A stretch of DNA of 64,000 bases from Xanthomonas melonis (lineage in GTDB: Bacteria; Pseudomonadota; Gammaproteobacteria; Xanthomonadales; Xanthomonadaceae). The DNA lies in NCBI RefSeq assembly GCF_020783655.1, contig NZ_JAJGQH010000009.1, forward strand, positions 62,001 to 126,000, written 5' to 3'. The notes under the pieces are model-generated. The model was given only the letters and a program-made list of their open reading frames with translations. It was not told where the DNA came from and ran no database searches. Positions 62,705 to 64,000 of the stretch are shown one piece after another (position 1 is the first letter of the stretch; each line of letters starts with the position of its first letter). Position numbers and translations under genes: made by a program.

Positions 62705-63199
62705 ATGCGCATCCTCCTAGCCCACACCTCGCTCAGCGGCAACACGCGCGACGTTGCGCGTGCGATCTGCGCGCGCTGTGAGGAACTGGGCCACGCGGTA
62801 ACATGGATCGATGCCGACATCCAGACGCTGGCGCAGGCGTGCCCGAACGGGGCCGAGCACGATCTCTACATCCTCGGCAGCTGGAGCATCAACGCCGGGC
62901 GTACGCCGCCGGAGATGAAACGCTTCATCGAACAGCTCGTCAACGCTGTCGGCAAGCCGGAGCGCATGGCGGTGTTCGGCACCGGCGAGACGCAGTGGGG
63001 TGAGGAGAACTACTGCGGCGCGGCGCGGCGCATCGCCGCGTTCTTCGGTACGCGCTACCCGCGACTAGAGATCGAACAGATGCCCCACGGCGAACGCGAC
63101 GCCACTAAGATCCAACGTTGGACCGACACCATTCTTGCCCTTACCGACACACCGTTCGAGAACACGCCCCATGCAGACGCTCCACGCCACCACCCCTGA
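62705..63199 (+). CDS. NrdI-like flavodoxin
   Basis: This 164-residue flavodoxin-fold protein has the phosphate-binding loop TSLSGNTRDVA at the N-terminus and, later, FGTGETQWGEENYCGAARR, which resembles the flavin-loop/cysteine region of NrdI. Next to nrdAB it probably donates electrons or oxidant for assembling or repairing the NrdB cofactor. ATG 62705 gives a normal start (MRILLAHTS); further in-frame ATGs at 62642 and 62684 lie in the border of the inserted AT-rich segment. It overlaps the thioredoxin gene by 29 bases. Confidence 0.75.
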   Translation: MRILLAHTSLSGNTRDVARAICARCEELGHAVTWIDADIQTLAQACPNGAEHDLYILGSWSINAGRTPPEMKRFIEQLVNAVGKPERMAVFGTGETQWGEENYCGAARRIAAFFGTRYPRLEIEQMPHGERDATKIQRWTDTILALTDTPFENTPHADAPRHHP

Positions 63200-63497
63200 T
63201 GACTACGCCGCCGCCCTGGCTGCGCATCCGCGCCTGCTGGTCGACTATTACAAGGACAATTGCCCGGGCTGCAAGATGCTCGACATGTCGCTGACCAAGT
63301 TTGCTGCGAGCGAGGACGCCGCGGGCGTCGCACTTCTCAAGGTGAAGCTGGAAGTGGTTGGCGAGGAGTTTTTCCGCAGCTTGGGCTTGCGGCAGACGCC
63401 GACCCTGGCCTTGTTCAAGGACGGCGCCGAAGTGACGCGCTTGCCTGGCTTCCAGTCGCCGGCGCAGGTGGAAGCGGCGGTACGCAGCGGGCTGTGA
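63171..63497 (+). CDS. Thioredoxin-family protein
   Basis: This 108-residue thioredoxin-fold protein has the redox motif CPGC in YKDNCPGCKML and the cis-proline block LRQTPTLALFKDG. The atypical CPGC (instead of CGPC) and the location suggest a dedicated reductant for the NrdA C-terminal cysteines. It starts within the end of the flavodoxin gene. Confidence 0.88.
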   Translation: MQTLHATTPDDYAAALAAHPRLLVDYYKDNCPGCKMLDMSLTKFAASEDAAGVALLKVKLEVVGEEFFRSLGLRQTPTLALFKDGAEVTRLPGFQSPAQVEAAVRSGL

Positions 63498-63537
63498 GCA
63501 CGCCGCACGTCCATCGCGACCGCATAGGCGCCCGGCG

Positions 63538-63990
63538 ATGAACACCACCGTCACCATCGTCGCCTGGAGCTTCCTGCTGGCAGGGCTGGGCATGCTGGTC
63601 GGCGCGGCGCTATTGCCGGATCAGGCGCGCTGGATCCTGTTGCTGCTGAGCGTGGCGTTCGGTGGAGTGGGGGGCGGCATCCTCGGCTATCGCGTCTGGC
63701 ATGCGCGTCGTGCTGCCTGGTTGCGCCAGCACGGCACGGTAGTGGAAGCGCGCTTCGTCTGCGTTGAACGCAATGCGTCCGTACAGGTCAACGGCATGCA
63801 CCCGTTCCGTATCCTGGCCCATCGCCACGACCGCACACACAACATCTTGATGGAGTATCGCAGCGACAACCTGTGGACCGATCCGCAGCCGTTCCTGCGC
63901 GAGGGGCAATCGCTGCGTGTGTTCGTCGATCCGCAGCGGCCGTCGCGTTACCACATGGACCTGAGTTTCCTGCCGACGCTGCGTAGCTGA
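63538..63990 (+). CDS. DUF3592-type membrane protein
   Basis: This 150-residue protein has two N-terminal membrane helices (IVAWSFLLAGLGMLVGAALL and WILLLLSVAFGGVGGGILGYRVW). A soluble DUF3592-like beta domain follows (HGTVVEARFVCVERNASVQVNG, PFRILAHRHD, LREGQSLRVFVDPQRPSRYHMDLSFL). The function is unknown. It lies 40 bases after the thioredoxin gene and may be co-transcribed with it. Confidence 0.85.
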   Translation: MNTTVTIVAWSFLLAGLGMLVGAALLPDQARWILLLLSVAFGGVGGGILGYRVWHARRAAWLRQHGTVVEARFVCVERNASVQVNGMHPFRILAHRHDRTHNILMEYRSDNLWTDPQPFLREGQSLRVFVDPQRPSRYHMDLSFLPTLRS

Positions 63991-64000
63991 GCGGCTGGCT

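Overview
The window is high-GC DNA with densely packed genes, ATGA-type overlaps and few AT-rich patches. It contains the chorismatase XanB2 and a type II polyketide/aryl-polyene locus with two halogenase-like flavoproteins, which is the pattern of the yellow brominated pigment xanthomonadin. This points to a Xanthomonas chromosome (Gammaproteobacteria, Xanthomonadaceae). I cannot fix the species from sequence alone. No rRNA, tRNA, CRISPR array, integrase or transposase was seen.

Layout. (1) 59-10227: a two-partner secretion pair, an outer-membrane TpsB transporter and a 2824-residue repeat-built TpsA adhesin, followed by a lone TssA-type gene (10277-11320). (2) 11380-17422: a small DUF2782 lipoprotein, polA, a strong small-RNA candidate downstream of polA that resembles sX13, hemF, and a membrane-protein/TPR-like pair. 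(3) 17788-20163: an exported S9 prolyl-oligopeptidase-type peptidase. (4) 20606-38065: the xanthomonadin locus in several transcription units. These are the 3-HBA ligase (+), halogenase-like protein plus xanB2 (-), a long + unit (ACP, membrane protein, acyltransferase, dehydratase, second acyltransferase, LolA-like protein, MMPL exporter, second dehydratase), the ketoreductase (+), and a - unit (ketosynthase, chain-length factor, glycosyltransferase, second halogenase-like protein). The locus is interrupted by an antisense nuclease-like gene and by three copies of an intergenic repeat. (5) 38284-45875: YcgL, a membrane-ankyrin giant, a small tyrosine-phosphatase-like protein, then GH15 glucosidase and glucose-6-phosphate dehydrogenase (zwf) with a histone-H1-like tail. 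(6) 46134-48899: alpha-carbonic anhydrase and mgtE; mgtE is preceded by a possible leader peptide and a hairpin. (7) 49125-53437: a probable Fur-controlled set (DUF4198 protein, EF-hand protein, TonB-dependent receptor). (8) 53636-57493: a Pat-type acyl-CoA-synthetase/GNAT fusion and a TerC/DUF475 membrane protein. (9) 57731-63990: the ribonucleotide reductase locus nrdA-nrdB with a candidate NrdR-controlled promoter, a NrdI-like flavodoxin and a thioredoxin. An AT-rich gene of unknown function is inserted inside this run. A DUF3592 membrane protein closes the window.

How the genes work together. In the pigment locus, XanB2 makes 3-hydroxybenzoate (and 4-hydroxybenzoate for ubiquinone). The ligase primes it onto the ACP, and the ketosynthase/chain-length-factor pair, ketoreductase and two hotdog dehydratases build the polyene. 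Flavoproteins, acyltransferases and the glycosyltransferase decorate it, and the LolA-like and MMPL proteins probably move it to the outer membrane. In the nrd locus, flavodoxin and thioredoxin probably supply electrons for cofactor assembly and turnover of the reductase. The most unusual observations are the mgtE leader, the 127-bp duplication at the MMPL start, the AT-rich insert in the nrd run, the H1-like tail on G6PDH and the retained phospho-histidine in the Pat-like protein.
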